Assembly (NCBI GenBank): GCA_030150565.1
Contig: JASLFR010000108.1
Coordinates: 1 to 10,201 of the forward strand
DNA: 10,201 nt
Source: Cardiobacteriales bacterium
GTDB lineage: Bacteria > Pseudomonadota > Gammaproteobacteria > Cardiobacteriales > Wohlfahrtiimonadaceae
Direction of reading: 5' to 3'
Shown: piece after piece, positions 1 through 5,634 of the stretch
How the letters are laid out: every line of letters starts with the position of its first letter
Position numbering within the stretch: position 1 is the stretch's first letter
Position numbers and translations under genes: made by a program
The notes under the pieces: generated by a model
Told to the model about the DNA's origin: nothing
Seen by the model: the letters and a program-made list of their open reading frames with translations, nothing else
Databases searched by the model: none

Positions 1-573
1 GAGGAGGGAGCATTTCGGATGAGCCGTGCCGAGCCTGTTCTGGTTTGGCGTGTAGGGGATCAGCCGATTTTTGATGAGAGTAGCCGACTCGATCTTTGCC
101 GCCCTAATGATCATATCCATAGTGCGCAGACTGAGCACCCAGAGCGTACAATGAGCTACGCATCTGCAGGATGTCAGGTGATTGAGGGGGAGCAGATGGG
201 GGATAGAATTACTGGATTCTACCAAGCGTTTCGCCTCTTAGCGGGGCAAGCAGCGCTCCCAGATCCGCTCGAAGTGGGTAGACCTTTTAAGTATCTCTTA
301 ACTACTTTTGAGCATCTCTTTGCGATCGCTTCAGGGTGGGAAGAGGTGCGCCTCCTCTACGGCTCACAAAGTTATGGGGTGCGTCTACTGCAAGAGGCGC
401 TTATGAGAGAGGGCTTTTTAGAGGAGACGACGATCGATAAGGGGCTCTTTAATGGTGCAACTGGGTTAGCGCTCGCTCAATATCAGGAGGCGCAAGGGGT
501 GAAGGGGGATGGAATCGCAACGCCTTACTGGTTAAAGCGATTGGGGCTCCCTCTTGATCACTACGCACTTTAA
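1..573 (+). CDS. Peptidoglycan-binding domain protein, 3' part (5' end outside window)
   Basis: The frame is open to the first base, so this is probably the C-terminal part of a longer protein. An ATG at 19 is preceded by AGGAGG at 2-7 (11-nt gap), so a start there cannot be excluded; I favour partial because the residues before it already resemble the family. Numbering from the ATG at 19, residues about 111-176 form a peptidoglycan_binding_1-like repeat (LLYGSQSYGVRLLQEAL, then the DG and PYWLKRLG end). This three-helix domain normally anchors envelope enzymes to murein. The preceding part has HIH (His32, His34) and SAGCQV (Cys52), a block I recall from uncharacterised bacterial and phage-like cell-wall proteins; the His plus SxGC arrangement recalls L,D-transpeptidases, but that is inference. 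No signal peptide is visible because the N-terminus is missing. A strong hairpin terminator follows. Substrate and reaction are unknown. Confidence 0.6.
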   Translation, partial: EEGAFRMSRAEPVLVWRVGDQPIFDESSRLDLCRPNDHIHSAQTEHPERTMSYASAGCQVIEGEQMGDRITGFYQAFRLLAGQAALPDPLEVGRPFKYLLTTFEHLFAIASGWEEVRLLYGSQSYGVRLLQEALMREGFLEETTIDKGLFNGATGLALAQYQEAQGVKGDGIATPYWLKRLGLPLDHYAL

Positions 574-596
574 AAAGTATCGCAATGAAAATCGAG

Positions 597-630
597 ATCA
601 CCTTTGAGATTACTCAAGGTGATTTTTTTT
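597..630 (+). terminator. Rho-independent terminator after the peptidoglycan-binding gene
   Basis: ATCACCTTTGAG (597-608) pairs with CTCAAGGTGAT (613-623) across an ATTA loop, with one bulged T, and eight Ts follow (623-630). It lies 24 nt after the upstream stop codon. The right half of the stem and the T tract also encode the last residues of the convergent merR-family gene, whose stop codon sits in the loop. On the minus strand no T run follows the stem, so it should act mainly in the plus direction. Confidence 0.85.
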
Positions 631-1038
631 GCCTGTTATTGGGGGCTCCATCGAGTTGAGCTCATCTACAAGGGTGCACTCCTCAACGGTGTGATCCTGC
701 TCACAGCGCGCCTGAATCGCTACAAGATGAGCTTTTAAGCGTTGAAGTTGCTCGATGCGGCTCTCAATATGCCCAATATGTTCGGTCACAATCTCATTAA
801 CAGAGTAGCAACTCTCTTCAGGGAGCGTGGTCGCTTCTAGCAGCGCTTTAATCTCTTCGAGCGACATATCAAAGGCGCGGCAGTTACGAATAAAGAGTAG
901 ACGCTCAAGATGATGCTTCTCATAGATACGATAATTATTCTCCGCCCGTTTCGGTTCGGGGAGCAACCCCTCTTTTTCGTAGTAGCGGATTGTCTCAATC
1001 GGTACATTGCTCTTTTTTGAGAGTAGGCCAATTCTCAT
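610..1038 (-). CDS. cadR: MerR-family Cd(II)/Pb(II)/Zn(II)-responsive regulator, CadR/PbrR type
   Basis: A 142-aa transcriptional activator-repressor of the divergent metal ATPase. The first ~70 residues are the MerR winged-helix DNA-binding domain (MRIGLLSKKSNVPIETIRYY, then EKEGLLPEP and NYRIY). A coiled-coil dimer helix (about 82-112) follows, with the CadR signature RNCRAFDMSLEEIKALL and the EHIGHIESRIEQL block. Cys77, Cys112 and Cys121 fit the metal site of the family; in Pseudomonas CadR the ligands are at 77, 112 and 119. The start is the ATG at 1038, with AAGGAG 7 nt upstream; an upstream in-frame GTG at 1056 overlaps that ribosome site and is rejected. The gene is divergent from the ATPase, with the MerR-type operator between them. 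The last codons overlap the convergent terminator. ZntR is an alternative, but the Cys77 to HIGH region fits CadR/PbrR better. Exact inducer is not decidable by eye. Confidence 0.88.
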   Translation of the reverse strand: MRIGLLSKKSNVPIETIRYYEKEGLLPEPKRAENNYRIYEKHHLERLLFIRNCRAFDMSLEEIKALLEATTLPEESCYSVNEIVTEHIGHIESRIEQLQRLKAHLVAIQARCEQDHTVEECTLVDELNSMEPPITGKKNHLE

Positions 1039-1045
1039 CTCTCTT

Positions 1046-1051
1046 CTCCTT
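1046..1051 (-). promoter_or_regulatory. Ribosome binding site that fixes the regulator start
   Basis: AAGGAG on the minus strand lies 7 nt before the ATG at 1038. It sits inside the six-codon extension that a GTG start at 1056 would add, so the shorter 142-residue product is preferred. Confidence 0.75.
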
Positions 1052-1062
1052 ATCACTTTAAC

Positions 1063-1093
1063 TTGACCCTGTAGTTGCTACAGAGTGTGTAAT
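1063..1093 (+). promoter_or_regulatory. MerR-type promoter of the metal ATPase with 19-bp spacer
   Basis: The -35 is TTGACC (1063-1068) and the -10 is TGTAAT (1088-1093), with a 19-bp spacer instead of 17. Over-long spacers carrying a dyad are the hallmark of MerR-activated promoters such as those of zntA, cadA and merTPAD. The transcription start would fall near 1100, giving a leader of about 34 nt before the ATPase ATG. Shifting the -10 by one base gives a 20-bp spacer, which is equally typical. No confident promoter for the divergent regulator could be placed. Confidence 0.82.
1066..1086 (+). promoter_or_regulatory. MerR/CadR operator dyad
   Basis: ACCCTGTAG (1066-1074) and CTACAGAGT (1078-1086) form an inverted repeat with 8 of 9 matching positions and a 3-nt centre, placed wholly between the -35 and -10 hexamers. 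The ACCCTGTAG half is very close to the half-site known for CadR/PbrR/ZntR-type operators. It is expected to bind the dimer encoded at 610-1038. Confidence 0.82.
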
Positions 1094-1122
1094 AGAGCGT
1101 AATCAGAAATTGTTACTTTATC

Positions 1123-1128
1123 AAGGAG
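1123..1128 (+). promoter_or_regulatory. Ribosome binding site that fixes the ATPase start
   Basis: AAGGAG lies 5 nt before the ATG at 1134. An in-frame TTG at 1110 would place this site inside the coding region and has no ribosome site of its own, so 1134 is the start. Confidence 0.8.
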
Positions 1129-1133
1129 TCGAT

Positions 1134-3428
1134 ATGAGCCTAAAAGGAAGAGGCCCACAACTGCCTACGGAATGTTGTCCGATGCCTGAGGAGGTGGAGG
1201 GTGGATGCACTACTCACGATCATCATGATCACGCTCCATCGGATAATGATCACTGTTCACTGCATGATCATGAGGGGGATGCTGAACGTTTAGCCAATAT
1301 AACGATTCCCAAAAATTTTAAGCGAGCGACTCTCATTATTGAGGAGATGGATTGCCCTGTTGAGGGGGCGATGATACGGGAGCGCTTTGAAGGGGATGAG
1401 CGGGTAGATGAGCTCTACTTCAATTATTTAAAGCGGGAACTTCATCTTGTCTATCAAGGGGAGTTATCCCCCCTTATTGAGGAGATTGAGACACTCGGGA
1501 TGAACCCTTACTCAGCTGAAGCGGGGGCTCCCTTGCGGGAGAAGAGCTGGAGCGAAAAGCATGAGACGTTGCGTTTAGTGATTTCAGGCGTTTCCGCTGC
1601 GATTGCAGAGCTTCTTCACTTCACAATGGCAGATGGCTCTTTAAAAGGGATTTTGACCGCACTCTTTGCGCTTGTAGCGATCGCCTTTGTTGGGCTTGGA
1701 ACGTATAAGAAGGGGTGGATCTCCCTTAAAAATGGGCAGCTCAATATTAATGCGTTAATGAGTGTTGCAGTGACGGGGGCTTTTCTTTTAGGTGAATTCC
1801 CTGAAGCGGCGATGGTGATGTTTCTCTTCACCCTTTCAGAGGTGATTGAAGCTAAATCATTGGGGCGTGCACAGAATGCGATTGAGAAGCTCTTAAGCTT
1901 AACGCCTGATGAGGCGAAGGTGATCGAGAGTGATGGTACGTTATCCACAGTGGCTGTGGATAAGATCGAAAAGGGGGCGCATATTCGCCTTCTACCTGGT
2001 GAGCGAATCCCCCTTGATGGTGTTGTATTACAGGGGGTTAGCTCTGTGGATGAATCTCCTATTACTGGAGAATCGATCCCTGTGGATAAGTTAGCAGGTG
2101 CTCCTCTTTATGCGGGTTCTATCAATCAGCAAGGGGAGCTTGAGTATGAGACAACGGCGGATGCTGAGCACTCAACGCTTGCAAAAATCATCAATACAAT
2201 CGAAGAGGCGCAAGGAAAAAGAGCCCCTGTTGAGCGATTTGTGGATCGCTTTGCAGCGCTCTATACACCGATCGTCTTCTTCATTGCGATTGCGATTGCA
2301 ATTTTCGCCCCCTTTGTCAGTAGCATGGGGTGGCATGAGAGCATCTATAATGCTCTTGTTGTTCTAATTATCGCTTGCCCATGTGCGCTGGTGATCTCAA
2401 CGCCAGTCTCCATTGTCAGCGCTTTAACAGCGCTTGCTCGTCACGGTATTTTAGTGAAAGGGGGGGAGTATCTTGAAGAGGGGAGCCGTTTAACTCACCT
2501 TGCATTTGATAAGACAGGAACGATCACAAAAGGGCGCCCAACTCTTGTAGAGAAGCACCTTTTTGCTGATGAAGCGGTTTTAGAGATCGCCTATCGGATG
2601 GCGGATCGCTCCGATCATCCTGTCTCTAGAGCGATTGCAGAGGGACTTAAAGCGGAATATCAGGGGGCACAATCGAAAGAGATCACCAATTTTGAAGCGA
2701 TTTTAGGCTCAGGTGTCACTGCAACCCTTGATGGGAAGCAGTATTATCTTGCCAATGGGCGCTATCTTGCAAAACATCTCCCATTTAGTGAAGAGATTGT
2801 TGACCTAATCGCAAATCTTGAAGGGCGGGGGGATACCTTAACGCTTCTATCAGATGAGGAGCGGCTTTTAGCACTCTTCTCTGTCTCTGATGAGATTAAG
2901 GAGGAGAGCCGTGAAGCGATTAAAGCGCTCCATCAGCTCGATCTTAAAACGACTCTCCTCTCAGGGGATAATCGCCGAGCAGTTGCCCATATCGCTAAAG
3001 AGGTGGGGATTGATGAGGCGAAAGGAGCGCTTCTCCCCCACGATAAAGTGAGCGAGATTGAGCGAATTAAAGCAGAGGGTGATGTTGGAATGATTGGAGA
3101 TGGGATTAATGATGCTCCTGCTTTAGCAACCGCTAATATCGGCTTTGCGATGGGAGCGATCGGTACCGATGTTGCAATTGAGACGGCAAATGTTGCGCTA
3201 ATGGATGATGATTTGAGCAAGCTCCCCTTCTTTATCGAATCGACACGCAAAACGATGCGTATCATTCGTCAAAATATCGCCTTTGCTCTGGGGGTGAAAG
3301 CGCTCTTCTTCATTCTTGTGCTGCTCAATATGGGCTCAATGTGGATGGCGGTCTTTGCTGATGTGGGAACCTCCCTCTTAGTCGTCTTAAATGGGTTGCG
3401 ACTTCTACGTTTAACCCCAAAAAAATAG
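1134..3428 (+). CDS. zntA: Heavy-metal P1B-type ATPase (Zn/Cd/Pb exporter)
   Basis: A 764-aa inner-membrane pump that expels Zn(II), Cd(II) or Pb(II) using ATP. The N-terminus has a Cys pair (14-15), Cys25 and a His/Asp-rich stretch (about 28-45), then one ferredoxin-like metal-binding domain (about 66-125). Its usual GMDCxxC has become MDCPVE (Cys74), so one cysteine is lost. Other motifs are the actuator TGES (311-314), the transmembrane metal site CPC (415-417), phosphorylated Asp459 in DKTGT, the His-Pro of SDHP (495-496), and GDGINDAP (655-662). Near the C-terminus Lys722 and Asp743 fit the Lys/Asp pair that marks the Zn/Cd/Pb class (ZntA Lys693/Asp714). Length fits the family (730-800). 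It is controlled from the MerR-type promoter just upstream, by the divergent CadR-like gene, and is followed by a bidirectional terminator. It could equally be called cadA; the preferred metal is not readable from sequence. Confidence 0.95.
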   Translation: MSLKGRGPQLPTECCPMPEEVEGGCTTHDHHDHAPSDNDHCSLHDHEGDAERLANITIPKNFKRATLIIEEMDCPVEGAMIRERFEGDERVDELYFNYLKRELHLVYQGELSPLIEEIETLGMNPYSAEAGAPLREKSWSEKHETLRLVISGVSAAIAELLHFTMADGSLKGILTALFALVAIAFVGLGTYKKGWISLKNGQLNINALMSVAVTGAFLLGEFPEAAMVMFLFTLSEVIEAKSLGRAQNAIEKLLSLTPDEAKVIESDGTLSTVAVDKIEKGAHIRLLPGERIPLDGVVLQGVSSVDESPITGESIPVDKLAGAPLYAGSINQQGELEYETTADAEHSTLAKIINTIEEAQGKRAPVERFVDRFAALYTPIVFFIAIAIAIFAPFVSSMGWHESIYNALVVLIIACPCALVISTPVSIVSALTALARHGILVKGGEYLEEGSRLTHLAFDKTGTITKGRPTLVEKHLFADEAVLEIAYRMADRSDHPVSRAIAEGLKAEYQGAQSKEITNFEAILGSGVTATLDGKQYYLANGRYLAKHLPFSEEIVDLIANLEGRGDTLTLLSDEERLLALFSVSDEIKEESREAIKALHQLDLKTTLLSGDNRRAVAHIAKEVGIDEAKGALLPHDKVSEIERIKAEGDVGMIGDGINDAPALATANIGFAMGAIGTDVAIETANVALMDDDLSKLPFFIESTRKTMRIIRQNIAFALGVKALFFILVLLNMGSMWMAVFADVGTSLLVVLNGLRLLRLTPKK
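1941..2089. other. Cluster of three consensus DnaA-box sequences inside the ATPase gene
   Basis: TTATCCACAG (1941-1950) and CTGTGGATAA (1954-1963) form a perfect 10-bp inverted repeat around TGG; each arm contains the consensus 9-mer TTATCCACA. A third exact copy lies on the minus strand at 2081-2089, and a one-mismatch copy (TGTGGATGA) at 2045-2053. They encode Leu-Ser-Thr, Val-Asp-Lys and Val-Asp-Glu stretches of the actuator domain. Binding is unproven; conserved Val-Asp codons may account for the minus-strand copies. Confidence 0.45.
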
Positions 3429-3442
3429 AGAGTATGAAGCAT

Positions 3443-3476
3443 AAAAAAGGCGCTCATTTAGAGCGCCTCTTTTTTT
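3443..3476. terminator. Bidirectional terminator between the ATPase and gltS
   Basis: AGGCGCTC (3448-3455) pairs perfectly with GAGCGCCT (3461-3468) across an ATTTA loop. A near-continuous T run follows on the plus strand (3470-3476), and six As precede the stem (3443-3448), giving a T run on the minus strand. It lies 14 nt after the ATPase stop and 11 nt after the end of the convergent gltS, so it serves both. Confidence 0.92.
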
Positions 3477-3487
3477 AGAATTAAACT

Positions 3488-4747
3488 TTAGAAGGGGAGA
3501 GCGATAAAGATATTGATCACAATCGCATTAGCAATATCGATAAAGAACGCCCCAACCATCGGCACAATAAGAAAGGCGATACGAGAAGGGCCATACCGTT
3601 GCGTAATCGCCTGCATATTGGCGACTGCTGTTGGGGTTGCTCCCATTCCAAAGCCGCAATGTCCCGCCGCTAAAACTGCTGCATCTCGATTTCGTCCCAT
3701 GACAGGATAGGTGACAAAGATTGCGTAGAGCGCCATCACAATCGTCTGTGCGATTAAGATAGTGAAGATCGGAATGGCAAGAGAAGCGAGCTCCCATAAC
3801 TTAAGGCTCATTAACGCCATCGCTAAAAAGAGGGAGAGGGAGACGTTTCCAAGTAGAGAGATGGAGCGCTCAAAAATAACGTATCGGGTAGTAAGTGAGA
3901 GCAGATTATTGATAAAAGCTCCGACAAAGAGAACAAAGACGAAAGGGGGAATTGTGAGGCTCTTTTCACCCCCATCCCACCGAATCTGCCCAAAATTATC
4001 GGCTAAAAAGGTACCGATAAAGAGTGCAACAGCGATCATCGCAATCGTCTCTAAAAGCGCATTTGCGGTAATTGGGCGACGAAAGAGGGGCGCTTCAAAT
4101 CCTTTCGGTTCAGGGGATTGGCTACTGGCATCCTCTTCGGCACGCTGCTCACTCAAAGGGCGCTGTTTCTCTCGACGAAGGAGAAATTGAGCGACTGGCC
4201 CCCCAATCAAGCCCCCTAAAATAAGGCCAAATGTAGCGCACGCCATCGCAATCTCATAGGCGCGGGGGAGATTGTAATCATTCGCAAAGACTTCAGCCCA
4301 AGCCCCTCCAGTACTATGTCCGCCAGAGAGGGTGATAGAGCTTGAGAGGAGCCCGACTAATGGATCGATCCCCATCAATTTCGCCAATCCCACCCCAACG
4401 CTATTTTGAATGATCAATAACCCCACCACAACAAAGAGGAAGATGAAGAGGGGGCGCCCACCCGCTTTTAGACTTGCGATATTGGCATTAAGCCCAATCG
4501 TTGCGAAGAAGGCGAGCATTAAACCTGTCTGTAGATTGCGGTCAAAACTCACCTCAAATTTGAAGATTAGATGCAAAATAAGGAGGAGAGTCGCAACGAC
4601 TAACCCCCCAGCAACAGGGCTTGGAATCGTAAAGCGCTGCATAAAGCGGATTCGCTCAATCAGTAATCGCCCGATAAAGAGTGTAATGCTCGCCATCACG
4701 AGCGTACCGTAGATCCCAACGGTTAATGGGGTTGTTTCTGAAACCAT
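3488..4747 (-). CDS. gltS: Sodium/glutamate symporter GltS
   Basis: A 419-aa inner-membrane secondary transporter (ESS family) that takes up glutamate with sodium ions. It has two homologous halves of about five membrane segments each. A polar, charged cytoplasmic linker at about 190-222, rich in Arg, Glu, Ser and Pro, separates them. Family motifs seen are IPSPVAGGL (41-49), FFATIGLNANIASL (80-93), the first re-entrant loop SGGHSTGGAW (141-150) and the second GHCGFGMGATPTAVANM (362-378), then RYGPSRIAFL and VGAFFIDIANA. Length matches E. coli GltS (401 aa) with a slightly longer linker. In the first loop Ser145 stands where I remember Gly in E. coli (GGHG). The start ATG at 4747 has AGGAGG 6 nt upstream (4754-4759). 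It is monocistronic here, divergent from lolA and convergent with the metal ATPase. Confidence 0.95.
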   Translation of the reverse strand: MVSETTPLTVGIYGTLVMASITLFIGRLLIERIRFMQRFTIPSPVAGGLVVATLLLILHLIFKFEVSFDRNLQTGLMLAFFATIGLNANIASLKAGGRPLFIFLFVVVGLLIIQNSVGVGLAKLMGIDPLVGLLSSSITLSGGHSTGGAWAEVFANDYNLPRAYEIAMACATFGLILGGLIGGPVAQFLLRREKQRPLSEQRAEEDASSQSPEPKGFEAPLFRRPITANALLETIAMIAVALFIGTFLADNFGQIRWDGGEKSLTIPPFVFVLFVGAFINNLLSLTTRYVIFERSISLLGNVSLSLFLAMALMSLKLWELASLAIPIFTILIAQTIVMALYAIFVTYPVMGRNRDAAVLAAGHCGFGMGATPTAVANMQAITQRYGPSRIAFLIVPMVGAFFIDIANAIVINIFIALPF

Positions 4748-4810
4748 CTCTCTCCTCCTCTTTTGAGGTTATTTCTATTTAAGAGAATAAATCTCTCTCT
4801 GAGTGATTGA

Positions 4811-4839
4811 ATAATAGTCTAATTTCTTAATTATCTGAA
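4811..4839 (-). promoter_or_regulatory. Possible gltS promoter
   Basis: On the minus strand, TTCAGA (4834-4839; 4 of 6 to TTGACA) and TATTAT (4811-4816) are spaced by 17 bp. The leader to the gltS start would be about 55-60 nt. The region is AT-rich, so the match is only suggestive. Confidence 0.3.
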
Positions 4840-4861
4840 GAGGGGTGAATTAGGTAAAGCC

Positions 4862-4870
4862 TGCTATAAT
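4862..4870 (+). promoter_or_regulatory. Extended -10 promoter for lolA-rarA
   Basis: TGCTATAAT is a perfect extended -10 (TGn plus TATAAT at 4865-4870). There is no good -35 at 16-18 bp upstream, which is common for extended -10 promoters. Transcription would start near 4877, giving an untranslated leader of about 95 nt that includes a small hairpin (CTCTA/TAGAG, 4902-4914). Confidence 0.6.
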
Positions 4871-4971
4871 TGGGCTATCCTGAGCTCTTCAGAAAATGGG
4901 GCTCTATTTTAGAGGAAGGGCGCTTTAAACCCAAATTGCGGTGCGTCAATAGATCGTAGGAGAGTAGATTC

Positions 4972-5604
4972 ATGAGAAGAATGAAGCAGAAATTGGTGAT
5001 TGCAGCACTCTTAATGCCTTTTGTAGCGGTAGCAAATGAGCAATTTTTAATCGATTATTTCCGCAGTTTCGATACTTTTGAGGCCGATTTTAAGCAGACG
5101 ATTAAGAATAAGAAGCAGAAAGAGGAGTCAACAGGGCATTTAGCGATTCAGAAGAGAGCGCTTCATCAGCTCGATCCCAAATTTGCTTTTGATTATCAAA
5201 AACCGTTTCCACAGCAGTTGATTAGCAATGGAAAGGTCTTTTGGGATTACGACGCTGATCTGATGCAAGTGGTGATTCGTCCAATGAGTGAGATTGAGAA
5301 TAATGCGCTCTTAACCACCCTTTTAAGTGAGGAGAGTTTAGCGGACCACTTTACGATCAAGACACGTACCAATCAGCGTCACTATGAATTGACTCCAAAA
5401 GTGAGGGGGGATGGTCTTGAAGTGACAAAGCTCACCGTCCGTTTTAATAACGGCGTGCTCAACTCTTTTACTGCTCATGAAAATAGTGGTCAAGAGGTGG
5501 AGCTTCAACTCTCAAATGTGAGGCAAAATCCCATCTTTGATAGCAAGATTTTTGAATTTAAGGTTCCCAAAGGGGTGGATGTGATCGATGAGAGTCGTCG
5601 ATAA
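4972..5604 (+). CDS. lolA: Outer-membrane lipoprotein carrier protein LolA
   Basis: A 210-aa periplasmic chaperone that receives mature lipoproteins from the LolCDE transporter and hands them to the outer-membrane receptor LolB. Residues 1-21 form a signal peptide: basic MRRMKQK, a hydrophobic core, and cleavage predicted after AVA (21). The mature part has the LolA beta-barrel pattern: FEADFKQTI (36-44), GHLAIQKR (55-62), FAFDYQKPFPQQLISNGKVFWDYDADLMQV (71-100) and a C-terminal FEFKVPKGVDVID. Compared with E. coli LolA there seem to be a few extra residues (ALHQLDPK) after Lys61-Arg62, near the functionally important Arg43 of the mature E. coli protein. The start at 4972 has AGGAG at 4958-4962 (9-nt gap); the ATG at 4981 is too far. 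It is followed after 30 nt by rarA, likely in one operon. Confidence 0.92.
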   Translation: MRRMKQKLVIAALLMPFVAVANEQFLIDYFRSFDTFEADFKQTIKNKKQKEESTGHLAIQKRALHQLDPKFAFDYQKPFPQQLISNGKVFWDYDADLMQVVIRPMSEIENNALLTTLLSEESLADHFTIKTRTNQRHYELTPKVRGDGLEVTKLTVRFNNGVLNSFTAHENSGQEVELQLSNVRQNPIFDSKIFEFKVPKGVDVIDESRR

Positions 5605-5634
5605 ACCCTCTAAAGAGTGAGAGATAGTGCATTG

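Noticed and set aside
322..329. GCGATCGC palindrome (also at 1677-1684), like the cyanobacterial HIP1 repeat
   Set aside because: Only two copies, both in coding sequence that commonly uses GCG and ATC; no sign of a repeat family.
1110..1133. A TTG start eight codons upstream for the ATPase
   Set aside because: The ribosome site AAGGAG at 1123-1128 would lie inside it, and the ATG at 1134 is perfectly spaced from that site.
1220..1270. GATC-rich palindromic stretch (GATCATCATGATC and similar)
   Set aside because: It is explained by the Asp-His repeat codons of the metal-binding tail of the ATPase.
2933..3265. A 110-residue minus-strand frame inside the ATPase gene
   Set aside because: Low-complexity Ser/Ala/Ile composition and full overlap with well-supported coding motifs make it a mirror frame.
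3762..4190. A 142-residue open frame on the plus strand opposite gltS
   Set aside because: It is very rich in Arg, Lys and Ser, lacks a ribosome site and matches no family, while the opposite strand encodes a convincing GltS.
4782..4796. AGAGA/TCTCT small hairpin upstream of gltS
   Set aside because: A 5-bp AT-rich stem in a purine/pyrimidine-biased region is not distinguishable from chance.
5026..5033. GCGGTAGC resembling the ops element of polysaccharide operons
   Set aside because: It sits inside the LolA signal-peptide codons, lacks the flanking JUMPstart bases and is far upstream of the glycan genes.
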